Below are positions 46,469 to 54,680 of a stretch of 64,000 bases of DNA, in pieces. Position 1 is the stretch's first letter. Every line of letters starts with the position of its first letter. The notes beneath the pieces were generated by a model, which saw nothing but the letters and a program-made list of their open reading frames with translations, ran no database searches and was not told where the DNA came from. Made by a program: the position numbers and the translations under genes. Source of the DNA: Bremerella cremea (lineage in GTDB: Bacteria; Planctomycetota; Planctomycetia; Pirellulales; Pirellulaceae); the NCBI RefSeq assembly GCF_003335505.1, contig NZ_QPEX01000046.1, forward strand, positions 434,001-498,000, written 5' to 3'.

Positions 46469-46585
46469 GCTTTTTAAAGAGTCAGTTTTTAGACTTTCTT
46501 TAACGAAATAAAGGATTCAAAATACAAAGCAACTTCCAACTTCAGCCGGAAAAAGCTTTGTCTCGACTCTTGATCAGGGGTTAGC

Positions 46586-47269
46586 GTGATAGAAGAAACA
46601 CCACCACAAATAGTGTCTCTTTCGTTGGATGCGGATATCGTTGAGCTAGAAGCCGCAGGTATCCCTGCCCAATGGCTGAATCTTCGGGAAACGACCAAAA
46701 AGCCGAGCGTATACCTGAATATGCCCCGGACCGATTCAGGGCTATTTGCGACTTTTACCGACTTCTTAGATGAGCAACTGACCGTAGTCGGCTTTGCTCA
46801 AGACCTTGATTCAACCGACAAATACGTTGTGTTGGGGGAGAAAGTGGTTACGGAAGCGGTAAGGTTTTTCGTAACATTCCCGACTTCCTGCGACGACCAA
46901 CAGACAGCCGAACGCACCGCAGAGTCCAGGAGCGATGCAGACATCTTCTTAAGCATCTTTCGAAAAACGAGATGCAGCGTGGATTCTGAGTGGGCTCCGT
47001 TCCTGTATGGCGGATTAGATACTTCTAAGTTTGTTGACTTCACCCACCCAACAACCGCGTTAAGTAAATCAGATTGGGGTAGCAGTATCGTCTTGCTCAT
47101 GGCATTAAATGGTGATGCCATCTTACTGCATCGTGATGGTTCGAAAGTTTCTTGGTTTCAACTCGAAACGCACCTTATCATTGAGGCCGGTGACCTGGCG
47201 CATGCACTTCAGTCCTGGATTCTTGTTTCCTTGCGTCGAGACTTGCTCACCTCTTGGGATTCGACTTAA
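46586..47269 (+). CDS. Hypothetical protein between composite repeats
   Basis: This is a 227-residue soluble protein from a GTG start with AGGGG upstream. It has no signal peptide, is acidic overall, with beta-strand/helix alternation (PSVYLNMPRTDSG, LTVVGFAQDLD, WAPFLYGGLDTSKF, IVLLMALNGDAILLHRDG, WFQLETHLIIEAGDLAHAL). I recognise no family; a distant SUKH/immunity-like architecture crossed my mind but is not supported by motifs. Base composition is more AT-rich than its neighbours, and the gene is bracketed by repeat copies, consistent with an acquired cassette. Confidence 0.65.
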   Translation: MIEETPPQIVSLSLDADIVELEAAGIPAQWLNLRETTKKPSVYLNMPRTDSGLFATFTDFLDEQLTVVGFAQDLDSTDKYVVLGEKVVTEAVRFFVTFPTSCDDQQTAERTAESRSDADIFLSIFRKTRCSVDSEWAPFLYGGLDTSKFVDFTHPTTALSKSDWGSSIVLLMALNGDAILLHRDGSKVSWFQLETHLIIEAGDLAHALQSWILVSLRRDLLTSWDST

Positions 47270-47298
47270 GAGCCTGTTGAATTTCACAGCTCGGCGTT

Positions 47299-47372
47299 GG
47301 GTGCCATGCCGTCGTCTTCGTCGGCATGTACTTCCCCGCTTCGCATGCTCACGAAGACGAGAGCATGGCACC
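47299..47372. repeat. Composite inverted repeat, right copy
   Basis: This is the same composite as 46395-46468, differing at four positions; its second half ends GCATGGCACC, the exact reverse complement of GGTGCCATGC. It lies just downstream of the AraC gene's stop. Confidence 0.88.
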
Positions 47373-47377
47373 GGTGG

Positions 47378-48202
47378 TTACACGCTCGTTGGCTTGCTGA
47401 CGTGGGGCATCTTGGCGGCGACAAAACGCTTCGGACTTGTGCCGGTTAAGCGGCGGAACATGGCAATGAACGCCGACGAGGTTCCATACCCCAGGTCGAG
47501 TGCCACCGACTCGACACTTTGCCCCGCTTGCAGCAGCGGCAGGGCGCTGACAATCTTCAAACGTTGGCGCCACTCGGTCAGCGACATCCCGAGTTCTGCC
47601 TGGCAATGCCGCATGAGGGTTCGTTTGCTCATGTCGAAGTCTTCGGCCAGTTGATCGAGCGAGCGTCCATCGGCCGGGTTGCTCCGTAGCTCTTGTAGCA
47701 ATGCGTCTAAGTCGGCGTGGTTGGTCGCGGGGATATAACTTCCGGTCGTCTGACAATGGGCCAGTTGATCGACCAACACACGTAGTAGCCGCTGTCGTTC
47801 TGGATCGGTATTCTCGGCCGGGTTGTCCCGCAGAAAGTCGAGCATCGCTTGCACCAACGGCGTGACCACTACCACACAAATCTCTGGCGGCATTCGCTGG
47901 CAAAACTTGCTGGCAATGTAAAACGAACAGTAAACCGTCTCGTTGTGATTCGAGCTGGTATGCACGGTCCCGGCGGGTATCCACAGCCCCAGATGAGGCG
48001 GTGCCAGAAAGAGGTCTTCGCCTGCTTGCACCTCGGTAATGCCACTGTACGAGTAGACGAACTCGCTCCACCGATGCCGCATCGGCAGGTAGACCCCGTG
48101 GGCTGGCAAATGCTCGGTTCGAAAGTACAACGGTGCCGGCAACTTGTCGGCGAACGGAGTCCGCCGAACATGCTCGATTTGCTTGCTTCGCTTCTTTTTC
48201 AT
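47378..48202 (-). CDS. AraC-family transcriptional regulator
   Basis: This is a 274-residue DNA-binding regulator. An N-terminal cupin-like sensor (about 25-105: AHGVYLPMRHRWSEFVYSYSGITEVQAGEDLFLAPPHLGLWIPAG) binds a ligand or senses state. The C-terminal double HTH (about 180-265: GRSLDQLAEDFDMSKRTLMRHCQAE and ESVALDLGYGTSSAFIAMFRRLTGTSPKRF) is the AraC signature. The start is ATG 48202, because GGGAG sits ten bases upstream; ATG 48235 is possible. It diverges from an EamA exporter 105 bp away, so it probably regulates that gene and itself from the shared intergenic region. Confidence 0.93.
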   Translation of the reverse strand: MKKKRSKQIEHVRRTPFADKLPAPLYFRTEHLPAHGVYLPMRHRWSEFVYSYSGITEVQAGEDLFLAPPHLGLWIPAGTVHTSSNHNETVYCSFYIASKFCQRMPPEICVVVVTPLVQAMLDFLRDNPAENTDPERQRLLRVLVDQLAHCQTTGSYIPATNHADLDALLQELRSNPADGRSLDQLAEDFDMSKRTLMRHCQAELGMSLTEWRQRLKIVSALPLLQAGQSVESVALDLGYGTSSAFIAMFRRLTGTSPKRFVAAKMPHVSKPTSV

Positions 48203-48307
48203 CGCTTTGGCACTCCCACACAATCCATTGGCCATTTTGCGCTATATGTCGCGAAGTGGCAATCAATAAACTGGTTCATGATTCGTACGGAACAAGGAAC
48301 CTAGAGA

Positions 48308-49348
48308 ATGAGAAAGCAAGTCGACGCCACCGCGACAGCGATCATGATGCTGTTATGCTTGACGTGGGGTCTGCAGCAAACGGCCATCAAATCAATCGCG
48401 GGAGAGATGGCTCCCCTTTTGCAAATCGCAATCCGCTCTGGCGGCAGTGCGGCGCTCGTTTGGCTGATCAGTCGTTTCTTCTTTCGCGACCACTGGCTAC
48501 CAGGCGTTGCCTGGCGTTCAGGGCTGGTGGTTGCCGTGCTATTCTCGGGCGAGTTCCTTTTGGTGGCCGAAGGGCTCCGTTTGACGACTGCTTCGCACAT
48601 GGCCATGTTCCTCTATACGGCTCCTTTGTTTGCGGCGGTCGGCTTGCACTTGGTTCGCCCAGAAGAACGCTTGAACCTCTGGCAGTGGCTAGGCGTTCTG
48701 GTGGCGTTTGGCGGAGTCGTGCTAACCTTTTCCGCTCCCCAGGAATCGACCATCGTGAGCCCGACCTCGCCGAACTTGCTTTTGGGCGATTTCATGGGCT
48801 TGTGCGCGGGGGCGGCTTGGGGGCTAACGACCGTGGTGCTGCGAACCAGCCGGCTGAACGATGCCCCGCCTGCACAAACGCTGTATTATCAGCTGGCTGG
48901 CGCCTTTCTGGCGTCGATTTTGGTGGCCCTAGTTTCCGGCAAGATGGGCGTCACCGTCACGCCGCTGCTGGTGGTCAGCCTCACCTTCCAAACCATCGTG
49001 GTCGCGTTTATCAGCTACCTGGTATGGTTTTGGCTGCTGCGGCATTACTTGGCCAGCCGGTTGGGTGTGCTTTCGCTGATGACCCCCTTGTTCGGCATCG
49101 CGTTCGGAGCGATTTTGCTCGGCGAACCGCTGACGTGGGCCTTCCTGGCCGGTGGCACGTTTGTCCTGGGCGGGCTGTTCCTGGTTAGCCGAGGCAAACA
49201 ATGGGGCGCCGCGAGCCTGGGGGCCATCGCTCCGGCAGAAACCGTTTGCCCACAACCGATCGGCGAAAACGCCACCACCTACCTCTCGCCCTGCGAGCAG
49301 CAGGTCGCCGGTGAAACCATCTTGGTTGCTAGCAGTGAAGAAACCTAA
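48308..49348 (+). CDS. EamA/DMT-family transporter
   Basis: This is a 346-residue inner-membrane protein with ten predicted helices in two EamA repeats (about 10-140 and 155-290). Diagnostic stretches are MMLLCLTWGLQQTAIKSI at the start, LRLTTASHMAMFLYTAPLFAAVGLHL and, in the second repeat, LLRHYLASRLGVLSLMTPLFGIAFGAILLGEPL. DMT members export amino acids or other metabolites. The last 45 residues form a hydrophilic tail. The divergent AraC regulator suggests inducible export. The stop codon falls in a CTAACAGCCTG element. Confidence 0.92.
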   Translation: MRKQVDATATAIMMLLCLTWGLQQTAIKSIAGEMAPLLQIAIRSGGSAALVWLISRFFFRDHWLPGVAWRSGLVVAVLFSGEFLLVAEGLRLTTASHMAMFLYTAPLFAAVGLHLVRPEERLNLWQWLGVLVAFGGVVLTFSAPQESTIVSPTSPNLLLGDFMGLCAGAAWGLTTVVLRTSRLNDAPPAQTLYYQLAGAFLASILVALVSGKMGVTVTPLLVVSLTFQTIVVAFISYLVWFWLLRHYLASRLGVLSLMTPLFGIAFGAILLGEPLTWAFLAGGTFVLGGLFLVSRGKQWGAASLGAIAPAETVCPQPIGENATTYLSPCEQQVAGETILVASSEET

Positions 49349-49628
49349 CAGCCTGTTAGATCAAAGCGATTAAGCAAACCACGAACAACATTTTCAAAAC
49401 GACAATGAACGTGGTCGGAATTCGTACCCACAGGTGGTAGTTCACGGCAAAAAGATCCTGAAAACAACATCAAGGTGATCCTTTCCAGCCTAATCACCGG
49501 CGCGGAAAGCTCAACTGTTTGCGTTAACTCAAGTTCTATCAGCCGTTTCCGTAAACGACATGCCAGCCTATAATCTCCCTAACAGCCTGCTAATTGAATC
49601 GCCATCGCGGGAGTTGCCGAGGAAAATC

Positions 49629-50069
49629 ATGTCGGACACCTATAAAATTCTGATCGCCGACGACAATCAAGCGAACGTCGAGTTGCTGGAGGCCTTTCTG
49701 GCCAATATCGATTGCGATACCGAAATCGCGGTCAACGGCCAAGACACGCTCGACAAAGTGGCCAGTTTCAAGCCAGATTTAATCTTGCTTGATGTGATGA
49801 TGCCCAAATTGAGCGGTTTCGAGGTCTGCAAGCAGCTCAAAGCCGATCCGGCGACCAAGGGCATCATGATACTGATGGTTACCGCGCTGAACGAATTGGG
49901 AGATATCGAACGAGCCGTTTCCGCCGGTACGGACGACTTTCTCTCGAAACCGGTCAACCGGATCGAACTGACCAAACGGGTAGAAAATATGCTCCGTTTG
50001 AAGAATGTCGAGAACGAAAACGAACGTCTCCGCCAGTACATCGAGCAGATGGAAAACAGCCGGGCGTAA
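49629..50069 (+). CDS. Single-domain response regulator with helical tail
   Basis: This is a 146-residue receiver protein: acidic pair DD at 11-12, phospho-acceptor Asp55 in LLDVMMPKLSG, Thr85, and Lys107 in FLSKPVN, all the REC switch residues. No output domain is attached; residues 112-146 (RVENMLRLKNVENENERLRQYIEQM) form a coiled coil, possibly for dimerisation or partner binding. GAGGAAA precedes the ATG. No kinase gene adjoins; it is an orphan CheY/DivK-type regulator. Confidence 0.93.
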   Translation: MSDTYKILIADDNQANVELLEAFLANIDCDTEIAVNGQDTLDKVASFKPDLILLDVMMPKLSGFEVCKQLKADPATKGIMILMVTALNELGDIERAVSAGTDDFLSKPVNRIELTKRVENMLRLKNVENENERLRQYIEQMENSRA

Positions 50070-50102
50070 CTTTTTTTCTGGCTGGCCCGATCTTCCATGC
50101 CA

Positions 50103-50122
50103 CCCCCTCTCAGGAGAGGGGG
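50103..50122. other. GC-rich hairpin downstream of the response regulator
   Basis: CCCCCTCTC (50103-50111) pairs with GAGAGGGGG (50114-50122), a nine-base-pair stem with a two-base loop. It has no T tract directly after, so it may act as an mRNA 3' end or REP element rather than a terminator. Confidence 0.55.
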
Positions 50123-50259
50123 CTCTTACCGGCAAGGTCGATTCAATACCTTGGGTTTCTGACCAGAATCTTGGGCCAAAGAACTCTTGCCTTGTTTCTC
50201 GCGCAGTTGAACGAGTATCCTAGAAGAGGTGCTTGTTTTGTCTTGGCGAGGAATGATCG

Positions 50260-52218
50260 ATGCCTTGGAATAACCGGCTTTGCCGAGTGATTGCTGTGGT
50301 CTGTCTGTTTTTAGGCAGCCCACTCGCCTTTTCGTTGGCCGACGCCCAGTCGTCTAAGCCAGATTCGCAACATATCGAAGCGTTGATCCAACAGTTGGGC
50401 AACACCAACTTTCTAATCCGAGAACGGGCCCAAACCGACTTGGCCCGCATGGGCGTGACCGCGTTCGATCAGCTGTTTGGGGCCATGCGTGATGACGATC
50501 CAGAAGTCGCTCTGCGAGCCCAATATTTGATTCGCAGCGTCGAAATCGAATGGCCTCGGCCCGAGTTCTCGGAAGAGGTCAACGCATACTTAAATCGCTA
50601 CGGCAGTCTCAACCTAGACGACCGCCGCAGCCGGATTGGCGAGTTGGGTCGCATTCACTCGATCGACGCCCTGAGCGCCTTATGCCGCATCAGCCGCTAC
50701 GATATGTCCGAAGCAATCTCTAAGGAAGCTGCCCTAGCTGCGGCCATCCAGTTCCAAGGTGCGGAAGGGGAAGAAAAAGAAAAGGTCGTCCAAATCATCA
50801 ACGAGCGCATTGGCGACAGCCCTCGGACCGGCCCCAGTTGGTTGCAGATTTTCCGCCAAAGCTTAGATCAGCCAGAGGAAGCGATCCAAAAGTGGCAGCA
50901 ACAAGTCGAGAACGAGATCGATTTGTTCACCACACGTCCCACGCTTACCAGCCAGCAAACGGTGCTAGACCTGGTGCGTTGGCAGGTCGATCAATTGCGT
51001 TCCGAAGGGAAGCAAGAGCAAGCCCTCGACGCGATGCGGAACGTGATCCGGATTAGCACCAAGTTTACTGAAAACGAGTTGTTCAATCTGACGACCTGGT
51101 TTCTCGATCGTAAAGGGCCTGAGATTGTTACAGAATTAGCCGCCCTGCAAGCCGACAAGCACCCAGTTCCCGACGACAAGGTCATGGGCGGCCCCTTTGG
51201 CGATAACCCGTCTCTGCTATACCTGTTAGCGGAAGCGGAATTGGTGCAAGACCATATCGATTTGGCCAACAAGTATGCTGAAGCCGCGTTGGCCCTATAT
51301 CCCGAGTCGGACGATAGCCACGAGAATATTGCTAGATCGCTGCAAGACCGAGGCTGCTATCGCTGGGCCCGCCGAGAATACCAGCATGTCATCGAAAACA
51401 ATGACATCGATGATCGTTTCGGAGTTATCGCCCGGTTGCAGTACGCCGAAATGGAGCATGATCACGGCGACTCGAAGCTTGCCATGGAGATCATGTGGCC
51501 CTGGGTGGAAGTCGCCGAAAAGAAAAAAACATCCAATCGTGATCCCTTTGGTGGACGAGATGTAGAGACGATTACCGACGGCGCGTTGGCTCGCGTTTAC
51601 CTGTTTCGGGCCATCTACCGAGAGCAGCAAGGCAAATTCAAAGAGGCCCAGGCCGATCTGCTGACAGCCTTGAAGCACGACGAAGACGAAGCCGACGTGT
51701 TGATCGCTGCCTATCGTCTGGGCAAAAAAGATGAGATGTGGCAGACCAAAGCCAAAGAGCATATCGACCACACCCTTGCCTTTTACAAGCCATACATCGA
51801 CCGCTTTCAAGAGCAGTACGAGTTCTTCAAGAAGAATCGTCGTGGCGACGACGTGATGGGTGCCCAATCGAGCCAGATGGCACGTTACTGCAATCAGTAT
51901 GCCTGGCTGGTCGGCAACACCTATGGCGATTTTGATCATGCGATCGCAGCCAGCCAACTTTCGCTCGCTCTTCAGCCCGGCAACGGAGCCTACCTCGACA
52001 CACTCGCTCACTGCTACGAGGCCAAAGAGGATTGGGAACAAGCAATGCGCACCCAACGCCAAGCCGTCCAGCTGATGCCGCACTCTGGCATGGTGCGTCT
52101 GAAGTACTTTGAACTGGTCGATCAGTGCAAAAAACACAAGATTGAAGTCCATCCGCTGGAACTTCCGGCGAGCCCTGACACTCATTTCCCTGATTTTGTG
52201 GAAGACGGGAAGCAGTGA
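50260..52218 (+). CDS. Exported HEAT/TPR-repeat protein
   Basis: This is a 652-residue protein. Signal peptide at about 1-29 (CRVIAVVCLFLGSPLAFSLADAQS). Residues 40-95 resemble HEAT repeats (FLIRERAQTDLARMGVTAFDQLFGAM, PEVALRAQYLIRSVEIE). Residues 240-640 hold TPR-like helical pairs (YLLAEAELVQDHIDLANKYAEAALALYPE, GCYRWARREYQHVIENN, FKEAQADLLTALKHDEDEADVL, GAYLDTLAHCYEAKEDWEQAM). It is a scaffold for protein contacts in the periplasm; no enzyme motif. GAGGAA lies nine bases before the ATG. The stop overlaps the next gene's GTG. Confidence 0.85.
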   Translation: MPWNNRLCRVIAVVCLFLGSPLAFSLADAQSSKPDSQHIEALIQQLGNTNFLIRERAQTDLARMGVTAFDQLFGAMRDDDPEVALRAQYLIRSVEIEWPRPEFSEEVNAYLNRYGSLNLDDRRSRIGELGRIHSIDALSALCRISRYDMSEAISKEAALAAAIQFQGAEGEEKEKVVQIINERIGDSPRTGPSWLQIFRQSLDQPEEAIQKWQQQVENEIDLFTTRPTLTSQQTVLDLVRWQVDQLRSEGKQEQALDAMRNVIRISTKFTENELFNLTTWFLDRKGPEIVTELAALQADKHPVPDDKVMGGPFGDNPSLLYLLAEAELVQDHIDLANKYAEAALALYPESDDSHENIARSLQDRGCYRWARREYQHVIENNDIDDRFGVIARLQYAEMEHDHGDSKLAMEIMWPWVEVAEKKKTSNRDPFGGRDVETITDGALARVYLFRAIYREQQGKFKEAQADLLTALKHDEDEADVLIAAYRLGKKDEMWQTKAKEHIDHTLAFYKPYIDRFQEQYEFFKKNRRGDDVMGAQSSQMARYCNQYAWLVGNTYGDFDHAIAASQLSLALQPGNGAYLDTLAHCYEAKEDWEQAMRTQRQAVQLMPHSGMVRLKYFELVDQCKKHKIEVHPLELPASPDTHFPDFVEDGKQ

Positions 52219-52670
52219 GTTCCTCGTTAGTAACGCCCCTGCCTGCAGAACCGCTGCGGCAGAAGTCGTTGTTTCATGTATTGATGCTGGCTGTTGCTGT
52301 GCCGGCGCTGATCCTCTCGTTTGTCTTGTATAACGAGGGGCCTGCCAACGTGATGATCCCTTGGCTTGAAATTCCTTTGCCACCAACTTGCGGCCTGCAA
52401 AAAACCTTCGGGCTCGATTGCCCTGGCTGCGGACTAACGCGCAGCTTCATTGCCTTGGCTCATGGCGATCTGACCGCCTCGCTGGCCTTTAACCCTGGCG
52501 GGATCTTAGTTTTCGGTTTGGTCCTGTTTCAAATTCCTTACCGTGTAGCGCAGCTGCTACGCATTCATTTCGGGCATCACACGTGGGATTTGACGACTGC
52601 TTCCCTTTGGTTTTGGTCCGTGATTGGTGTCGTGCTGCTGGTGCAGTGGGTCACGAGAATGGTCCTCTGA
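52215..52670 (+). CDS. DUF2752 membrane protein
   Basis: This is a 151-residue protein with three membrane helices and the DUF2752 signature CPGCGLTRSFIALAHGD in the loop after helix 1, including Cys, Gly, Thr and Arg conserved in the family. The GTG start overlaps the TPR gene's TGA, so translation is coupled. DUF2752 proteins often accompany envelope or secretion-related genes, but their role is unknown. Upstream alternatives are blocked by the TPR stop. Confidence 0.88.
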   Translation: MSSSLVTPLPAEPLRQKSLFHVLMLAVAVPALILSFVLYNEGPANVMIPWLEIPLPPTCGLQKTFGLDCPGCGLTRSFIALAHGDLTASLAFNPGGILVFGLVLFQIPYRVAQLLRIHFGHHTWDLTTASLWFWSVIGVVLLVQWVTRMVL

Positions 52671-52793
52671 CGTCCGCACGTCCTTCCGCTTCCTCGTTCG
52701 TTGAGACCAACTTCCGCCAACGCTAGTCTCAGCATTCGTGGGATCAAGTTTAGGCGACCTGGGCAGCCTTCGATAACCTTGAAAGAAAGCAAC

Positions 52794-53594
52794 ATGGATC
52801 ACACGCTCGCCATTGGCGACACCCAGTTTTTTGTCCGTACCGCAGGATCAGGGAGTCCGCTTCTGCTGGTGCATGGGTTTCCTTTGGATCATCACATGTG
52901 GGATGCGATTCTCCCCACACTGGCCGAAAACCACTTTGTGATCGCGCCCGATCTGCGTGGCTTTGGCCAATCGGACGGCTATGTGGAAATCGCCCCGATG
53001 GAGATGTTCGCCGACGATTTAGTAGCCATTTTAAATACCCTCAAAATCACCGAGCCGGTCACTTATTGCGGGTTAAGTATGGGAGGCTACATCGGCTGGC
53101 AAATGTGGCGCAGGCATCCAGAACGCCTGGCACGTTTGATTCAACTCGATACGCGGGCCGCCGCCGATAGCGAGATTCAGGCCCGTGCCCGTGGCGTGAA
53201 CGCCCAGCAAACTCTAGCCAACGGCATGGGCGATGTTCCGGACAACATGTTGCCCAAGCTGCTGAGCGACGCGACCAGAACCGATCAGCCGAAAGTGGTC
53301 GCGTTGCTGCGAGAAATGATTTTACGGCAAGATCCTCGTGCCGCAGCCGCCGCCCAGCGAGGCATGGCCCAGCGACCTGACGTAACGAGCTGGCTCCCTG
53401 AGATTTCGCTTCCCACGTTGGTTGTTTGTGGCAGCGAAGATAGCATCAGCCCACCCGATGAAATGCAAGCGTTCGCCGCCCAGATTCCCACCGCACAATT
53501 CGTCGAAATCCCCCACGCGGGACATCTGGCCCCCCTAGAAAATCCCACCGCCACCAGCACAGCGATTGCTTCTTTTTGCCGTGATGCTGGCTAA
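52794..53594 (+). CDS. Alpha/beta-hydrolase
   Basis: This is a 266-residue soluble hydrolase. HGFPLDHHMWDAILP (oxyanion region), nucleophile elbow GLSMGGYIGWQ with Ser at about 101, acidic residue in CGSEDSISP, and HAGHLAPLE with the catalytic His near the end complete the triad. This is the classic alpha/beta fold of esterase, haloperoxidase or 3-oxoadipate enol-lactonase type; the substrate cannot be assigned. The ATG at 52794 starts at the first strand; the open frame upstream is non-homologous. Confidence 0.9.
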   Translation: MDHTLAIGDTQFFVRTAGSGSPLLLVHGFPLDHHMWDAILPTLAENHFVIAPDLRGFGQSDGYVEIAPMEMFADDLVAILNTLKITEPVTYCGLSMGGYIGWQMWRRHPERLARLIQLDTRAAADSEIQARARGVNAQQTLANGMGDVPDNMLPKLLSDATRTDQPKVVALLREMILRQDPRAAAAAQRGMAQRPDVTSWLPEISLPTLVVCGSEDSISPPDEMQAFAAQIPTAQFVEIPHAGHLAPLENPTATSTAIASFCRDAG

Positions 53595-53661
53595 AACCAG
53601 TCCCGTAAAACGTAGGTCAGACACATTTTTTCTGCCTACGCTTCTCACTACGCCCCCGTTT

Positions 53662-54204
53662 TTAACCGGGCAGGCGGAAGTAGGTTTCGGTTTTTACGAT
53701 AGCGTTGTCGTCGGGGAAGGTATGGAACGCTTGAATAAAGACACTGCGGTTGCGAGTTTCGGCGTTCATGTAGCTGACGGCGCCCATGTTCATGCGCCCG
53801 CTAGAATCGAATTCATGCACCAAGCCAACCTTGCGATCGTCGTTGCAAAGCTCGCGCTGGCACATCCGGAACAGCTTGTTCGAGACCGCCTCTAGCTGAA
53901 AGGTCGTCTGATAGCGAATGCCGCCGTGGCATTCAAACTGATCGCAGCGTCGTCCTTTGATCTGATAGGCCATGATGCGTCGCTTAGTCGGCAGCGACTG
54001 ATGGGCCGACGTGCAGACCTCTGTCAACGTGAGCCCCTCGTGCCGCCACGTCAGCACGTGGCCGCAGTTGGTGATATCCATCTTCAGAGTATACCCTCCC
54101 CGCTCGACTGTTCGCGATTGAAAGGTATCGAACAGCTCTGGGTGCAGCGGCCTTGTGTAAAGCTGAAAGGCCAGCTCGGCAACTCTTGGACGAATGGATA
54201 GCAA
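53662..54204 (-). CDS. DUF2617-family protein
   Basis: This is a 180-residue soluble protein: MLSIRPRVAELAFQLYTRPLHPELF at the N-terminus, followed by alternating strands (GGYTLKMDITNCGHVLTWRHEGLTLTEV) and a conserved RCDQFECHGGIRYQTTFQLE region, ending SVFIQAFHTFPDDNAIVKTETYF. It matches my memory of DUF2617 in planctomycetes and actinobacteria; function unknown. The TTG start is well supported by AAGGAG six bases upstream. It diverges from glnE. Confidence 0.75.
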   Translation of the reverse strand: MLSIRPRVAELAFQLYTRPLHPELFDTFQSRTVERGGYTLKMDITNCGHVLTWRHEGLTLTEVCTSAHQSLPTKRRIMAYQIKGRRCDQFECHGGIRYQTTFQLEAVSNKLFRMCQRELCNDDRKVGLVHEFDSSGRMNMGAVSYMNAETRNRSVFIQAFHTFPDDNAIVKTETYFRLPG

Positions 54205-54680
54205 CGAGAACTCCTTCTAAAAACAAGTCGATCGAGATCCTCCTGATCTCGACGGTCGTTAGCCAGCGCTGCGGGAGGGGAACCCCCTTAAGTTTACTTC
54301 GCTTGGCCGACCTTGATTATAAACGGGTCGCAAATTCCCGAGGAATACTGTTTTTCGCGATGCCCGAAATTGATTATTTACCGCACGTTTTTTTTCGCAA
54401 GGACTTGACTTTACACAATCGGCTGGCGCCCCAGGCCAAGTCTTCGCAAAACGGGGATCCCAGTTTGCGCGATTCTTGCCCCTAGGGAAATGTCAAGTTT
54501 TTTGCGGCCCGGATCGATGCCAGCTTGCTATCGGAACAACGTTTTTCAACTTAGAATAAAGGTTTCGTCGTTTTCCCAGATTTTAGTGTGCCGCCCCTCA
54601 TCTGACGCGGCTCTCCGCGCCCCGGGCAGCGAACAGCATTGGGCTTGGCACACAACCTAACGCGGCTCTTCGATTCAACT
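54205..54680. other. Intergenic region upstream of glnE
   Basis: 476 bp between the DUF2617 gene (leftwards) and glnE. A GGGGAACCCCC stretch near 54277-54287 could be a small inverted motif. No coding frame has support, and no ribosome site is visible before the glnE ATG, so its start is uncertain by a few codons. Confidence 0.4.

Noticed and set aside
46586-47269. Toxin-immunity or anti-phage assignment
   Set aside because: No recognisable immunity, nuclease or restriction motif; only position and composition hint at acquisition.
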